The notes: a model not told the origin generated them from the sequence alone. A stretch of DNA of 64,000 bases from an uncultured Lachnospiraceae bacterium (GCA_910585905.1 CAJUID010000001.1:124001-188000); one strand, 5' to 3'. Positions 9,851-19,074 are shown, numbered from the stretch's first letter. Numbers and translations: made by a program.

Positions 9851-9993
9851 GTCAATTACCCCGCTGCAAGCAACGGGGCATGACTTAGCTTCTTTTTAGC
9901 AAGTTCGCCCCAGAGGGGCGGGGTATTTGACCCTCGCGGCAGTCGCCAAATGCGAGCAAGCTCGCGCTTGGCTCGTTGCTTCGCGGGAATAAA
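9851..9993 (+). repeat. Dispersed intergenic repeat, copy 2
   Basis: About 143 bp. Modules in order: CCCCGCTGCAAGCAACGGGG hairpin, GACTTAGCTTC, GCCCCAGAGGGGC hairpin, CAGTCGCCAA, the GCGAGCAAGCTCGC palindrome, and TTGGCTCGTTGC ending GCGGGAATAAA. It is the reverse complement of the copy at 58635-58817. Confidence 0.85.
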
Positions 9994-10195
9994 CATAAAA
10001 CTACCAGCAAAACAGACAGATACCACAAAACCAGAAGCTTATGCGCTGTTTCCTTAATTTCTTTCTATAAACATCACAAAATTAACCTGCCTTTTTTGGT
10101 ACTATTTTCTTTTTTCATCCAATATTCCCCTGCCTTCATTCAAATTGTAGTATTCTTTCTCACTTTTTTCGTTGCTTTTTTAGCTACATTGTATA

Positions 10196-10224
10196 TTGAC
10201 TTTTCAATATAAAATGTCTAGTAT
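10196..10224 (+). promoter_or_regulatory. Sigma-70-type promoter of the HPr-like gene
   Basis: TTGACT (10196-10201), 17-base spacer, TAGTAT (10219-10224). The ribosome binding site GGGAGG follows 19 bases later, ahead of the ATG at 10258. Confidence 0.7.
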
Positions 10225-10257
10225 TAAATAGAAAAAATTATAGGGAGGTTGATAAGC

Positions 10258-10491
10258 ATGAAAACAGTTCAGATTTCATTAAATTCTATTGACAAAGTAA
10301 AAGCATTTGTAAATGATGTGACAAAGTTCAATACTGATTTCGATTTAGTATCTGGAAGATACGTAATTGACGCAAAATCCATTATGGGTATTTTCAGTCT
10401 TGACCTTTCCAAAACAATTGATTTAAACATCCATGATGATGAAAATATGGATGAGATTCTCTCAATTTTGGAGCCATATATCGTTAAATAA
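10258..10491 (+). CDS. HPr-like/Crh-like protein without the active-site histidine (paralogue 2)
   Basis: A 77-residue HPr-fold protein, clearly related to the one at 5610-5846. The His-15 region reads SLNSIDKVKAFVNDV, so the phosphocarrier histidine is absent, while DAKSIMGIFSLDL keeps the regulatory serine context. The long frame has a TTG at 10249, but the ATG at 10258 is correctly spaced from GGGAGG. It is monocistronic, with its own promoter and a strong terminator, which suggests substantial independent expression. A role in catabolite regulation is inferred only from the resemblance to Crh. Confidence 0.87.
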   Translation: MKTVQISLNSIDKVKAFVNDVTKFNTDFDLVSGRYVIDAKSIMGIFSLDLSKTIDLNIHDDENMDEILSILEPYIVK

Positions 10492-10583
10492 TTAGTTGTA
10501 GTGCTTTTATTATTATGGGGCAGATGTATTTGGGGATGTATTTCATCTGATTAATAAATTTGCTACATACGATAGAACGATCC

Positions 10584-10611
10584 AGAGAACACCGCGCGGT
10601 GTTCTCTTTTT
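10584..10611 (+). terminator. Rho-independent terminator of the HPr-like gene
   Basis: Self-complementary stretch AGAGAACACCGC/GCGGTGTTCTCT (10584-10607) followed by a run of Ts. Stem of about ten base pairs with a CGCG tip. Confidence 0.88.
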
Positions 10612-10665
10612 CGTACCAATCATTGCAGGGGAGCGCGCCGCACATTCGTGGTACGCTTTTCTCTA

Positions 10666-11847
10666 TTACTCATCCACTTCAATGATTTCTATAGTATCCA
10701 ATGCTGTCTTCACCATTTCGTCGATTTTCTCTTCCAACTTCCGCTCCGAACGCCTGATAATCTCTACATTTGGCTTTGTAACTGGATGTTTCGCCACAAA
10801 AATAGTACAGCAATCCTCATACGGCTGAATGGATGTCTCATAAGTCCCGATTTTCTCCGAGATGTCTACTATATCCTGCTTATCAAAACCAATAAGCGGA
10901 CGGTAAACCGGAAGCTCACAGACATCATTTGTCGCCATAAGGCTGTGCATTGTCTGGCTGGCAACCTGCCCAATACTTTCACCAGTAATCAGCCCCAGAC
11001 AACTATTTTTCACTGCGAGGTCCTCTGCAATGCGCATCATATAACGACGCATAATAATAGTTAATTCCTCATGAGGGCACTCCTCATAAATATACATCTG
11101 GATATCTGTAAAATTTACCACATGAAGACGAATTGGCCCCGTGTAACATGATATCAGCTTTGCCAAGTCTACTACCTTCTGCTTTGCCCGCTCACTCGTA
11201 TATGGCGGCGCATGGAAATACACAGCATCAATATACACTCCTCGCTTAGCTATCATATAGCCCGCAACCGGACTATCAATCCCCCCTGACAGAAGGAGCA
11301 TAGCCTTTCCGTTTGTGCCGAGCGGCATACCACATGCGCCCGGATAAACTCTGGAATACACATATGCCTTCTCTCGAATCTCCACCCATATAAATACCTC
11401 TGGATGATGGACATCTACCGAAAGTTCTGGAAACCGCTCTAACAAGCAGCCACCCATCTCAACACAGACTTCAGGTGAAGTCAACGGATAATGCTTGTCA
11501 CTTCTTCTAGACTTAACTTTAAAGGTAAAATTTCTCTCATCATATTGCTTTTCGACAAAATCCCCTACGGATTTTACAAGGTTATCCCAGCTCTTATCCT
11601 CTATCACATCAACCGGGCTGATTGCCGAAACCCCAAATACACGGCTCATCGCCTCAACTGCATCCTCAAAGTCAAATTCGCCTCTTGCCTCCACAAAAAT
11701 GCGTCCCTGCTCCCGCACAACTTCAAATTCACCATCTATTTTTGCAAGACGGTGGCGTATCTGCTCACAGAGCGCATTTTCAAATTTGTAACGGTTCTTC
11801 CCCTTTATCCCTATCTCTGCATATTTTAATAAAAAAGCCTGATGCAT
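10666..11847 (-). CDS. thiI: tRNA 4-thiouridine sulfurtransferase ThiI
   Basis: ThiI adenylates U8 of tRNA and transfers sulfur to it; it can also donate sulfur for thiamine thiazole synthesis. The 393 residues contain the N-terminal ferredoxin-like region, a THUMP domain (about 60-165) and the PP-loop motif LLLSGGIDSPVAGY near residue 185. There is no C-terminal rhodanese extension, as in the shorter Bacillus-type ThiI that depends on a dedicated desulfurase. The ATG at 11847 follows GGAGGGAAAT. A NifS-type desulfurase gene lies 109 bases upstream on the same strand, which fits that partnership. Confidence 0.95.
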   Translation of the reverse strand: MHQAFLLKYAEIGIKGKNRYKFENALCEQIRHRLAKIDGEFEVVREQGRIFVEARGEFDFEDAVEAMSRVFGVSAISPVDVIEDKSWDNLVKSVGDFVEKQYDERNFTFKVKSRRSDKHYPLTSPEVCVEMGGCLLERFPELSVDVHHPEVFIWVEIREKAYVYSRVYPGACGMPLGTNGKAMLLLSGGIDSPVAGYMIAKRGVYIDAVYFHAPPYTSERAKQKVVDLAKLISCYTGPIRLHVVNFTDIQMYIYEECPHEELTIIMRRYMMRIAEDLAVKNSCLGLITGESIGQVASQTMHSLMATNDVCELPVYRPLIGFDKQDIVDISEKIGTYETSIQPYEDCCTIFVAKHPVTKPNVEIIRRSERKLEEKIDEMVKTALDTIEIIEVDE

Positions 11848-11956
11848 ATTTCCCTCCAAACGCACACCTTTCAAGCCAAAATGCCTGCCCGCACAAAAAC
11901 TGGCGCGTGTGCCTGCTGCAAACTTGTTATCTTATACTATATTATATCAGTTTTCA

Positions 11957-13120
11957 TCAGTGTTTCGTAAACCTTCTAAGCATCGGAAGCAACCTCCCAA
12001 CAGCTTCTACCGCATACGCAATCTGCTCTGGCGTGGTCATAACCGAAAAACTAAAACGGAGCGTAGAATCAAGCAAATCTTCCCTTACTCCCACTGCCTG
12101 CAATGTCCCACTCAGTTCTGGATGATTTGACGAACACGCAGAACCAGAAGAAACAAATACACCTTCCTGCGCCAGGGCGTGGAGCATCACTTCACTTTTG
12201 ATAGAAGCAAAACCAGCACTTACAATATGCGGCGCTGTCTCCTCTAAAGGCAGCCCATCCACCCCATGTATCACAACCCCTTCATAATTTTGCAGCCCAT
12301 CTATCAACATCTTTTTCAGAGAAAAAAGATGCTCCCTTTTCGCCGCATAATCCTGATACATAAGCCTAACTGCCGCACCAAGCCCTGCAATCCCCGGAAC
12401 ATTTTCCGTACCAGAGCGCATTCCTGACTGCTGCCCTCCCCCAAAGAGAATCGGGCGAACTTTTACGCCATCTCTGACATATAATAAACCAGTTCCTTTC
12501 GGCCCATGAATCTTATGCCCACTCACAGACATCAAATCAATCCCCAACCTCTCAGGAATGATCTTGTACTTTCCAAATGCCTGAATCGCATCCACATGAA
12601 AAAGAACATCCGGTTTCCTGCGGCGCAGCATCCCGCCTATTTCGCCGACCTTCTGTACACTTCCAACTTCATTATTTACATACATAACAGATACCAGCAA
12701 AGTATCTTCCCTTAATGCCTGTTCGATGTCCTCAACGGATACTTGCCCTGCAGAATTTACCGGAAGATATGTCACTTCATATCCCATTTCCTCTAAATAT
12801 GACATTGGTTCATAGACCGAAGCATGTTCTATTTTTGTCGTAATAATATGTTTCCCAGCACGCCTATTTGCAGCTGCCGTGCCAATCAATGCCATATTAT
12901 TTGACTCTGTACCGCCGGATGTAAAAATAATCTCCTTTGGCTTACACTTCAGGCAGGCAGCAATTATCTCCTTCGCTTCCTTAATATATTGCTCTGCCAC
13001 CATCCCTTTTGTATGTTTTGACGACGGATTTCCATAATCCTGCTCCATCACCTGTACCACCGTATCTCTTACCTCCGAAAATACCGGGGTTGTCGCCGCA
13101 TTATCCAAGTACGTTTCCAT
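11957..13120 (-). CDS. NifS-family cysteine desulfurase, probable sulfur donor for ThiI
   Basis: A 387-residue PLP enzyme that takes sulfur from cysteine. Seen: YLDNAATTP at the N-terminus, TSGGTESNNMAL, the PLP-contact His in KIEHASVYEP, the Schiff-base Lys in SGHKIHGPKG, and the loop with the persulfide Cys in SSGSACSS. The pairing with thiI resembles the Bacillus nifZ-thiI operon. The ATG at 13118-13120 follows GGAG; a TTG at 13138 lies inside that site. It begins 27 bases after rsmE, so rsmE, this gene and thiI probably form one operon. Confidence 0.94.
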   Translation of the reverse strand: METYLDNAATTPVFSEVRDTVVQVMEQDYGNPSSKHTKGMVAEQYIKEAKEIIAACLKCKPKEIIFTSGGTESNNMALIGTAAANRRAGKHIITTKIEHASVYEPMSYLEEMGYEVTYLPVNSAGQVSVEDIEQALREDTLLVSVMYVNNEVGSVQKVGEIGGMLRRRKPDVLFHVDAIQAFGKYKIIPERLGIDLMSVSGHKIHGPKGTGLLYVRDGVKVRPILFGGGQQSGMRSGTENVPGIAGLGAAVRLMYQDYAAKREHLFSLKKMLIDGLQNYEGVVIHGVDGLPLEETAPHIVSAGFASIKSEVMLHALAQEGVFVSSGSACSSNHPELSGTLQAVGVREDLLDSTLRFSFSVMTTPEQIAYAVEAVGRLLPMLRRFTKH

Positions 13121-13147
13121 TCTAACTGCATTCTCCAATCTATCTCT

Positions 13148-13888
13148 CTACTGCTGCATCTGAAACATCATAATCGAGAGCAACGCCATTCCTGCTGTCT
13201 CCGTCCGCAAAATCCTTTTCCCAAGGGTCAGCGGCTCCATACCACATGCAACCGCACGTTCTACTTCCATTTCCTCAAAACCGCCTTCCGGTCCAATAAA
13301 AATGCCAACCGTTTCCTGTTTGCAGGCATGGGCAACAATTTCCCTAGAACGGTCTATCCCATCCTGCAGCTCATACGGTATCATATTGTACTCTAAGGAC
13401 CTTGCCATGTCAAATGCTTCTTCAATCGTAATAGGCTCATGAACTGTAGGAATAATGCCTCTGTCACATTGCTTTGCGGCCGCCTCCGCGATTGCCTGCC
13501 ACCGCTCCTGCTTTTTGTGTATCTTTTTATCATCAGTCAGCTTAACTACACAGCGCTTTGTCAAAACTGGGACAATCTCATATACCCCTAGCTCCACCGC
13601 TTTTTGTATAATGAATTCCATTTTTTCCTTTTTCGGAATCCCCTGAAAAAGAGTGATTTTTGTACTTAATTCCGTTCCTGTTTCCTGTACTTTTTCTACA
13701 TGGAGAATTACCCTGTCTTTCTCAATCGCATAGATTCTTGACACATAATCCCTTCCCATGCCATTGCAGGCAACAACCCAATCGCCCTCCTCAAGGCGCA
13801 ATACATTCCTAATATGGTTGACATCTCCCCCCACAACTGTTATCTCATTCTCTGCAAGCTGCTCTTCCGAAATATAAAACCGATACAA
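13148..13888 (-). CDS. rsmE: 16S rRNA m3U1498 methyltransferase RsmE
   Basis: A 246-residue SPOUT-class methyltransferase that methylates U1498 of 16S rRNA with S-adenosylmethionine. An N-terminal PUA-like domain (MYRFYI..., HIRNVLRLEEGD) precedes the knotted SPOUT domain with IFIGPEGGF and LGKRILRTETA. The long frame opens at 13993, but TTG at 13886-13888 sits six bases after GGAGGG and gives the usual family N-terminus and length. It is the first gene of the probable rsmE-desulfurase-thiI operon. A TATAAT-like element is visible at 13937-13942 on the minus strand. Confidence 0.95.
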   Translation of the reverse strand: MYRFYISEEQLAENEITVVGGDVNHIRNVLRLEEGDWVVACNGMGRDYVSRIYAIEKDRVILHVEKVQETGTELSTKITLFQGIPKKEKMEFIIQKAVELGVYEIVPVLTKRCVVKLTDDKKIHKKQERWQAIAEAAAKQCDRGIIPTVHEPITIEEAFDMARSLEYNMIPYELQDGIDRSREIVAHACKQETVGIFIGPEGGFEEMEVERAVACGMEPLTLGKRILRTETAGMALLSIMMFQMQQ

Positions 13889-13952
13889 AATTACCCTCCG
13901 TTCTACACAATGTCTTTGCCATACAGCAAAGCCGCTATTATAGTTCCCTAAT

Positions 13953-13991
13953 GAAAAGTACCAGACAGATGCTTCCACAAATGTCTGGTAC
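13953..13991 (-). terminator. Rho-independent terminator of the FliD-like gene
   Basis: On the minus strand, GTACCAGACA and TGTCTGGTAC form a perfect 10-bp stem (13958-13967 with 13982-13991) followed by TTTTCATT. It is 63 bases beyond the stop at 14055. Confidence 0.82.
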
Positions 13992-14054
13992 AACTAATAT
14001 GCCTGATGGCACTAATCCATTTTCTATTATTCCTATCCTTCCAACATTTCTTAA

Positions 14055-14843
14055 CTAGAAATACTTATCCCATGAATTATTTGAGGTTCCCATCATAGAA
14101 TAAGAACCGCCGAAGTTATAGGAAGCACTGTTATTAGCAGAATATGTTGCGCTATTTGCAAGCCTGTATGTTTCGGAAGCTTTCTGTCCAACTGTATTTG
14201 CATAAGAACCAGAACCTGTAAACAGCGAACTCAGCGTCGACATTTTAGCTTCAGAAAGCTTCTTCTCATCTACTGTCAGCTTATTATCTGCGCCAATATT
14301 AATACCAACCTCGCTTAACAATTTCTTATTGGAAGCTGTCAATTTCACTGTACTCAGGGACTTCTTCAATATATTCTGTGAATTTACACTGCTGGAAGAA
14401 TCCAAATATTTATTGTACGCTGATACAAATTCTTTCACATTCTTCGTAATCTTATCCCTGTCATATACATCATTGCCGTCTTCATCCTCACCTGTTGCTC
14501 TGTACAGAGAACGGTCAGCCAGCTTATTTGTAGCGCTCTTCAAATCTTCAGAATCTGACTTTACTTCTAAAAGTTTCGATGTATCTTTTGAATCTACTTT
14601 TGAATTGTTAATAGAAGAAGGTCTCTTATTTGTTGTAGATTCCGTGCTGTCATCGGAATCATCCTGTGACTTATAATATGCAGTCAAAAGCTTCTTATAC
14701 GCTCCAGACTTAATCATAGAATAGTCACTAAGCATATTGCTGCTGCCACCCCCAAAAAGACTGTTAGCAAGCCCGCTGTTATTTGATGTATTTCCGAATA
14801 ATCCATTAAAATAATTATGATTGTTCCAAAAAACTGATGACAT
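14055..14843 (-). CDS. FliD C-terminal-like protein outside any flagellar cluster
   Basis: A 262-residue, Ser/Asn-rich protein with no signal peptide. Residues about 130-220 resemble the C-terminal part of the flagellar cap protein FliD (HAP2): VKEFVSAYNKYL, then LLSEVGINIGADNKLTVDE and LSSLFTGSGSYAN. The N-terminal 110 residues are low-complexity and not FliD-like. The ATG at 14843 follows GGGAGTGAGC. It is monocistronic, with its own terminator, and no flagellar or motility gene is in the window. It may be an exported filament-associated protein or an unrelated use of the fold; function unknown. Confidence 0.75.
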   Translation of the reverse strand: MSSVFWNNHNYFNGLFGNTSNNSGLANSLFGGGSSNMLSDYSMIKSGAYKKLLTAYYKSQDDSDDSTESTTNKRPSSINNSKVDSKDTSKLLEVKSDSEDLKSATNKLADRSLYRATGEDEDGNDVYDRDKITKNVKEFVSAYNKYLDSSSSVNSQNILKKSLSTVKLTASNKKLLSEVGINIGADNKLTVDEKKLSEAKMSTLSSLFTGSGSYANTVGQKASETYRLANSATYSANNSASYNFGGSYSMMGTSNNSWDKYF

Positions 14844-14948
14844 AATGCTCACTCCCTTTCTGTATGCCAATCCCCCTGCGTCACTACCATCCGTTATTGT
14901 GAAATCGCAGCATCCATATCTATATATTTCGGCCATTAAATCCCACAA

Positions 14949-15077
14949 TCAACAACCCCGCTGCAAGCAACGGGGTATCAAACTTGCAACGCTGCAGAGC
15001 AGCGGGGTATGTGACCCGCGCGCAGTCGCCAAGTGCAAGCAAGCTTGCGTTTGGCTCGTTGCGTACGCGAGAATCAA
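14949..15077 (+). repeat. Dispersed intergenic repeat, copy 3
   Basis: About 130 bp, same orientation as copy 2. CCCCGCTGCAAGCAACGGGG is followed by a second GC hairpin (GCTGCAGAGCAGC), CAGTCGCCAA, CAAGCAAGCTTG and TTTGGCTCGTTGCGTACGCG. It fills the gap between the YgiQ-type gene end and the FliD-like gene. Confidence 0.83.
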
Positions 15078-15114
15078 ATCTATCATTTATTATATCGTCC
15101 ATTCCAATAAAAAA

Positions 15115-16971
15115 TCAACCCCTTTTGCCACCTTTTGGTAATTTCCCCTTCTTCCAGTTCTTCTCCCGCCAACGTTCTTTTCTCGGTGCAATTAGGCATT
15201 TGTCCCCAAAACCAATTAAGTCCTGCCGTCCCGCCTTACAAAGCGCCTCCCTGACCAGATCATAATGATCCGGGTTGCGGTACTGAATTAAGGCACGCTG
15301 CATTGCCTTTTCGTGTTTTGACACCGGCACGTAGACTTTCTCCATAGTACGCGGGTCTATCCCCGTATAGTACATGCAGGTAGAAAGCGTAGACGGTGTA
15401 GGATAAAAATCCTGCACCTGTTCCGGCATATATCCCAAATCTCTGATATACTCTGCTAATTTGACTGCCTCTTTCAGGGTGGAACCGGGATGTGAGGACA
15501 TCAGGTACGGCACTACAAACTGTTCCTTACCGTATTTTGAATTGACCCGCTGATATCGTTTCATAAATTTTTGATATACTTCGTGATGCGGCTTCCCCAT
15601 CCGTTCCAACACAACATTGGAGATATGTTCTGGCGCAACCCGGAGCTGCCCGCTGATATAATGCTTACAGAGTTCCCGGAGAAAGGCATCATCACGGTCT
15701 GCCATAACATAATCAAAGCGGATACCGGAACGAACAAATACTTTTTTAACGTATGGAAGTTTTCTTATTTTTTCTAATAGAGACAGATAATCCTTATGGT
15801 CCGCCCTCAGATTTTCGCAGGGCTCTGGCACAAGGCACTGCCTGTTCTGGCAGACGCCATATTTTTTCTGTTTTTCACAAGAGGGAAAACGAAAGTTTGC
15901 CGTAGGCCCTCCCACATCGTGGATATACCCTTTGAAATCCGGTGCGGTTGACATTTCCTGTACTTCACGCAGAATAGATTCATGGCTTCTAGCCTGAATC
16001 ACGCGCCCTTGGTGAAACGTCAGCGCACAAAAATTGCAGCCACCAAAACATCCTCTATTACTGGTAATGCTAAATTTAATTTCGCCAAGCGCCGGGACAC
16101 CACCCTCCTTCTCATAAATAGGATGGTATGCCCTCATATAGGGGAGCTCATAGACATCATCCATTTCAAGCTGTGTTAGCGGCTCCGACGGTGGATTCTG
16201 CACTACATATCCATTGCTTCCATAAGATTCCACAAGACATTTTGCCGTTACAAAATCAGTATTGCAATATTGTATATAAAAACTTCTAGCATATTCCCTC
16301 TTATCGGAGCACAGCCTTTCATATGATGGCAGTTCAATAAAATCATAAGTGCTTTCTAAACTTTTTGCGCGGTACACCGTTCCCTTAATAAACGTAATAT
16401 CTGTAATATCAATACCGCTTGCCAGTGCATCAGCTATCTCGACAACGGCATGTTCCCCCATGCCATATATTAAAAGATTTGCCTGTGAGTCCACCAAGAT
16501 AGAATGCTTTAAGGAATCTGACCAGTAATCATAATGGGCAAGCCTCCGCAGGCTCGCCTCAATGCCACCTAGAATAATGGGGACTTTTTTATAAACCTTT
16601 CGGATCAGGTTGCAGTAGACAGTTGATGCATAATCTGAACGCCTCCCAATCACGCCGCCCGGCGTATAAGCATCCTGGTTTCTTCTTTTCTTAGAGGCCG
16701 TATAATGATTTACCATAGAATCCATATTCCCGCCAGAAACTAAAAAACCAAGCCTTGGCATGCCAAATACCTGTATGCTCTTTTCATCTTTCCAGTCAGG
16801 CTGTGAGATAAAGCCGATACGGTAACCATGTGCCTCCAACACCCTAGTGATAATCGCTGCCCCAAAAGATGGATGGTCTACATAGGCATCCCCGCATACA
16901 TAGACAAAATCTACCTCCTTCCATCCCCTCTTTTCCATGTCCTTCCTGCAGATTGGCAAAAAATCCCTCAT
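15115..16971 (-). CDS. YgiQ-family (UPF0313) radical SAM protein
   Basis: A 618-residue protein of the YgiQ radical SAM family, function unassigned. An N-terminal B12-binding-like region (YVCGDAYVDHPSFG...) precedes the radical SAM core with CFGGCNFC near residue 310, and a C-terminal segment with YTGIDPRTMEKVYVP typical of the family. Further Cys residues (GVCQNRQCLVPEPC) may bind metal. ATG at 16971 after AGAGG. Monocistronic. The very C-terminus is a basic Lys/Gly/Arg tail. Confidence 0.92.
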   Translation of the reverse strand: MRDFLPICRKDMEKRGWKEVDFVYVCGDAYVDHPSFGAAIITRVLEAHGYRIGFISQPDWKDEKSIQVFGMPRLGFLVSGGNMDSMVNHYTASKKRRNQDAYTPGGVIGRRSDYASTVYCNLIRKVYKKVPIILGGIEASLRRLAHYDYWSDSLKHSILVDSQANLLIYGMGEHAVVEIADALASGIDITDITFIKGTVYRAKSLESTYDFIELPSYERLCSDKREYARSFYIQYCNTDFVTAKCLVESYGSNGYVVQNPPSEPLTQLEMDDVYELPYMRAYHPIYEKEGGVPALGEIKFSITSNRGCFGGCNFCALTFHQGRVIQARSHESILREVQEMSTAPDFKGYIHDVGGPTANFRFPSCEKQKKYGVCQNRQCLVPEPCENLRADHKDYLSLLEKIRKLPYVKKVFVRSGIRFDYVMADRDDAFLRELCKHYISGQLRVAPEHISNVVLERMGKPHHEVYQKFMKRYQRVNSKYGKEQFVVPYLMSSHPGSTLKEAVKLAEYIRDLGYMPEQVQDFYPTPSTLSTCMYYTGIDPRTMEKVYVPVSKHEKAMQRALIQYRNPDHYDLVREALCKAGRQDLIGFGDKCLIAPRKERWREKNWKKGKLPKGGKRG

Positions 16972-17159
16972 TCGCTACCTCTTCTTTCTAATTTCCGATT
17001 ATATTATTTGAGTTATTATCTCTCACGTCTTTGCCTGTCTTCACTTCCGAAAAGTAATATACCCAAAATCTGCCGCTCCCACACTTACGACTTACTCTTG
17101 AAACTTTTCTCCATTTCTTTTATACTTTTGTCAAATACTGAAGATTGAGAGGACAGCAT

Positions 17160-17960
17160 ATGAAAAAACTAATCTTTTTTGATATAGATGGAACTGTAAT
17201 TACTGATGACGGATTACAGCGCATTATCCCGGAAAATACCTTGAAAGCACTTCACGAACTGCGTGATAACGGACATCTCTGTTTTATTAACACCGGGCGC
17301 TCCCTTGCCGAATTAGACAAGCTGATCAAAGGACTTCCCTTTGACGGATATATCTGCGGCTGCGGAACTTATATCGAGTACATGGGCAAAAAACTCTTTT
17401 CCCATACACTACCAAAATCCTTGGGCAATCAGATTCTTGGCCAGCTCAATGCCTGCCATCTTGAATGGGTCTTAGAGGGAACTTCAAATATTTATTACAG
17501 CTCCGAACCATACAAGACACGTATCGGTAAGTTTAAAAAAGAGCATCTGGCGCTTTTGCCGGACACTATCTGCATGGTACCGCCCAAAGAAGCAACAAAC
17601 CTGCCATTTGACAAATTTTGTATCTGCCTTGGCAAGGACAGTGAATTTGACAAATTCTATGCCACATTTCAGGACAGCTTAACATTTATAGACCGCGGCG
17701 GCGGATTTTATGAAATTGTCCCGCATGGATTTTCAAAAGCAAGTGGGATTGCTTATCTTGAATCCTATTTTCATATCCCACACGAACATACCATTGCCAT
17801 CGGCGACAGCACGAATGACCTTCCAATGCTTGACTATGCTGCCTACAGCATCGCTATGGGAAATAGTGACAAAGAACTCTTTCCAGTTGTCGATTACATA
17901 ACGGATTCCGTTCTGGACGATGGCATTTACCACGCAATGCAGCACCTTAAACTGATTTGA
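17160..17960 (+). CDS. Cof-type HAD-IIB family phosphatase
   Basis: A 266-residue haloacid dehalogenase-superfamily phosphatase. Motif I FFDIDGTVI lies at residues 6-14, motif II INTGRS near 42, a type IIB cap follows, and motif IV GDSTNDLPML is near residue 215. The ATG at 17160 follows GAGAGGACAGCAT; an earlier in-frame GTG/ATG at 17145 overlaps that site. It converges with the response regulator-HPt gene, 33 bases apart. The substrate, probably a sugar phosphate or nucleotide, cannot be predicted. Confidence 0.92.
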   Translation: MKKLIFFDIDGTVITDDGLQRIIPENTLKALHELRDNGHLCFINTGRSLAELDKLIKGLPFDGYICGCGTYIEYMGKKLFSHTLPKSLGNQILGQLNACHLEWVLEGTSNIYYSSEPYKTRIGKFKKEHLALLPDTICMVPPKEATNLPFDKFCICLGKDSEFDKFYATFQDSLTFIDRGGGFYEIVPHGFSKASGIAYLESYFHIPHEHTIAIGDSTNDLPMLDYAAYSIAMGNSDKELFPVVDYITDSVLDDGIYHAMQHLKLI

Positions 17961-17993
17961 TTTTCTTATTTTTCTTGATATACTCAAACCATT

Positions 17994-19022
17994 TCACAAT
18001 TGGGGCATTGTATCCACAAGGCGCAGTGCCCCATCATAATCAAATTCCTGGATAGATGCCGCAATCTTTTCTAATATTTCTTTTCGTCCTCCCCTACAGC
18101 CAGACATCATTTTATCAAGAATTTCTGTGATTTCCATATACTCAAAATCCTCAATATGCTGTCTTAGCTGTTTCAGATTTTGTAAAAATTCCTGTTCCGA
18201 CATCTCTTTCCCCTGCGCTGCCTCTTTCTTTCCCTCACAATACTGCCCATATGCACTTACCAAATCTTTGTGAAAAGAAAGAACCTCTCTTAAATATCCT
18301 TCTAACCCTGCACCAATTTCTTCCATCCGCCCCTCTTTTGCAGCTATCTCAAAGTGTTTAGACTTCTCTGCCAGCACATCCGCACCAATATTTAGAAATA
18401 GTCCTTTCAAGCTATGAAAATGTAATGCAAAGTCTTCCGGTCTGCTATTTCCCTTTAATTTTTCTATGGCATTATGGTTGTCTGCTATATTCTTAATGCA
18501 GGCAGATAAAACATTCATGTAATTATCAATATTTCCCGCCATCATCGCCAGACCCTTTTTGTAATCAAGTCCACGGACACCGGACAAAATATGGCTAATA
18601 CTGCTTTCCTGCCCGACAGCAGACTGTACCCCCTCTGTATCAAAAGCACCGACAGAGCGCAGCTTTTCCTCTAACCGGTCCATAGTAACCGGCTTTTCCA
18701 AAATCTCATGAACACCTGCCCCAGAAAATGCCTCTACCACTTCCTCATCAATTGTGGCAGAAACACCAATGATCACCGGACGCCCCTTGCCGCCAGAAAG
18801 AAGGAGAATTTGCCTTGCAGCCTCCGCCCCATCCATCCCTGGCATGAGATGATCCATAAAAACCAAATCGTACTTTACTCCAGAAGCAAGTCCAATTGCA
18901 TCTTTTCCAGATTTTGCTTCATCCACAGAAAATCCCATCCGCTTTAGCAAAGCGGATAAGATTAAAATATTGGCATCATTGTCATCCACTACAAGAACCG
19001 ATTTCCTAATTCCTGCATCCAT
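17994..19022 (-). CDS. Orphan response regulator with C-terminal HPt domain
   Basis: A 342-residue signalling protein. The receiver domain (about 1-125) has VLVVDDN, the phospho-acceptor Asp in VFMDHLMPGMDG, and the conserved Lys in EKPVT. A histidine phosphotransfer domain follows (about 150-250) with the phospho-His in HFHSLKGLFLNIGA. There is no DNA-binding output. This receiver-HPt order is a phosphorelay intermediate usually found at the end of hybrid kinases, but here it stands alone with no kinase nearby. ATG after AAGGAG. It lies 52 bases downstream of galM. Confidence 0.9.
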   Translation of the reverse strand: MDAGIRKSVLVVDDNDANILILSALLKRMGFSVDEAKSGKDAIGLASGVKYDLVFMDHLMPGMDGAEAARQILLLSGGKGRPVIIGVSATIDEEVVEAFSGAGVHEILEKPVTMDRLEEKLRSVGAFDTEGVQSAVGQESSISHILSGVRGLDYKKGLAMMAGNIDNYMNVLSACIKNIADNHNAIEKLKGNSRPEDFALHFHSLKGLFLNIGADVLAEKSKHFEIAAKEGRMEEIGAGLEGYLREVLSFHKDLVSAYGQYCEGKKEAAQGKEMSEQEFLQNLKQLRQHIEDFEYMEITEILDKMMSGCRGGRKEILEKIAASIQEFDYDGALRLVDTMPQL

Positions 19023-19074
19023 ATCACACGCTCCTTCCGGCCATTTGCCACCCCGTAATTTCTTATTTCTTTCA

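Larger units (their letters stand above)
9808..10257. other. Divergent intergenic region with repeat copy 2 and an HPr-like gene promoter
   Basis: No gene is supported. About 9851-9993 is a full-length copy of the dispersed repeat. The remainder is AT-rich and ends in the promoter and ribosome binding site (GGGAGG) of the plus-strand HPr-like gene. Confidence 0.7.

Noticed and set aside
9851..9993. Repeat copies as tRNA, rRNA fragments or CRISPR repeats
   Set aside because: No cloverleaf, no regular spacer arrangement and variable module content; an interspersed repeat fits better.
11491..12130. Several plus-strand frames over thiI and the desulfurase
   Set aside because: They overlap strongly supported minus-strand genes and show no protein family features.
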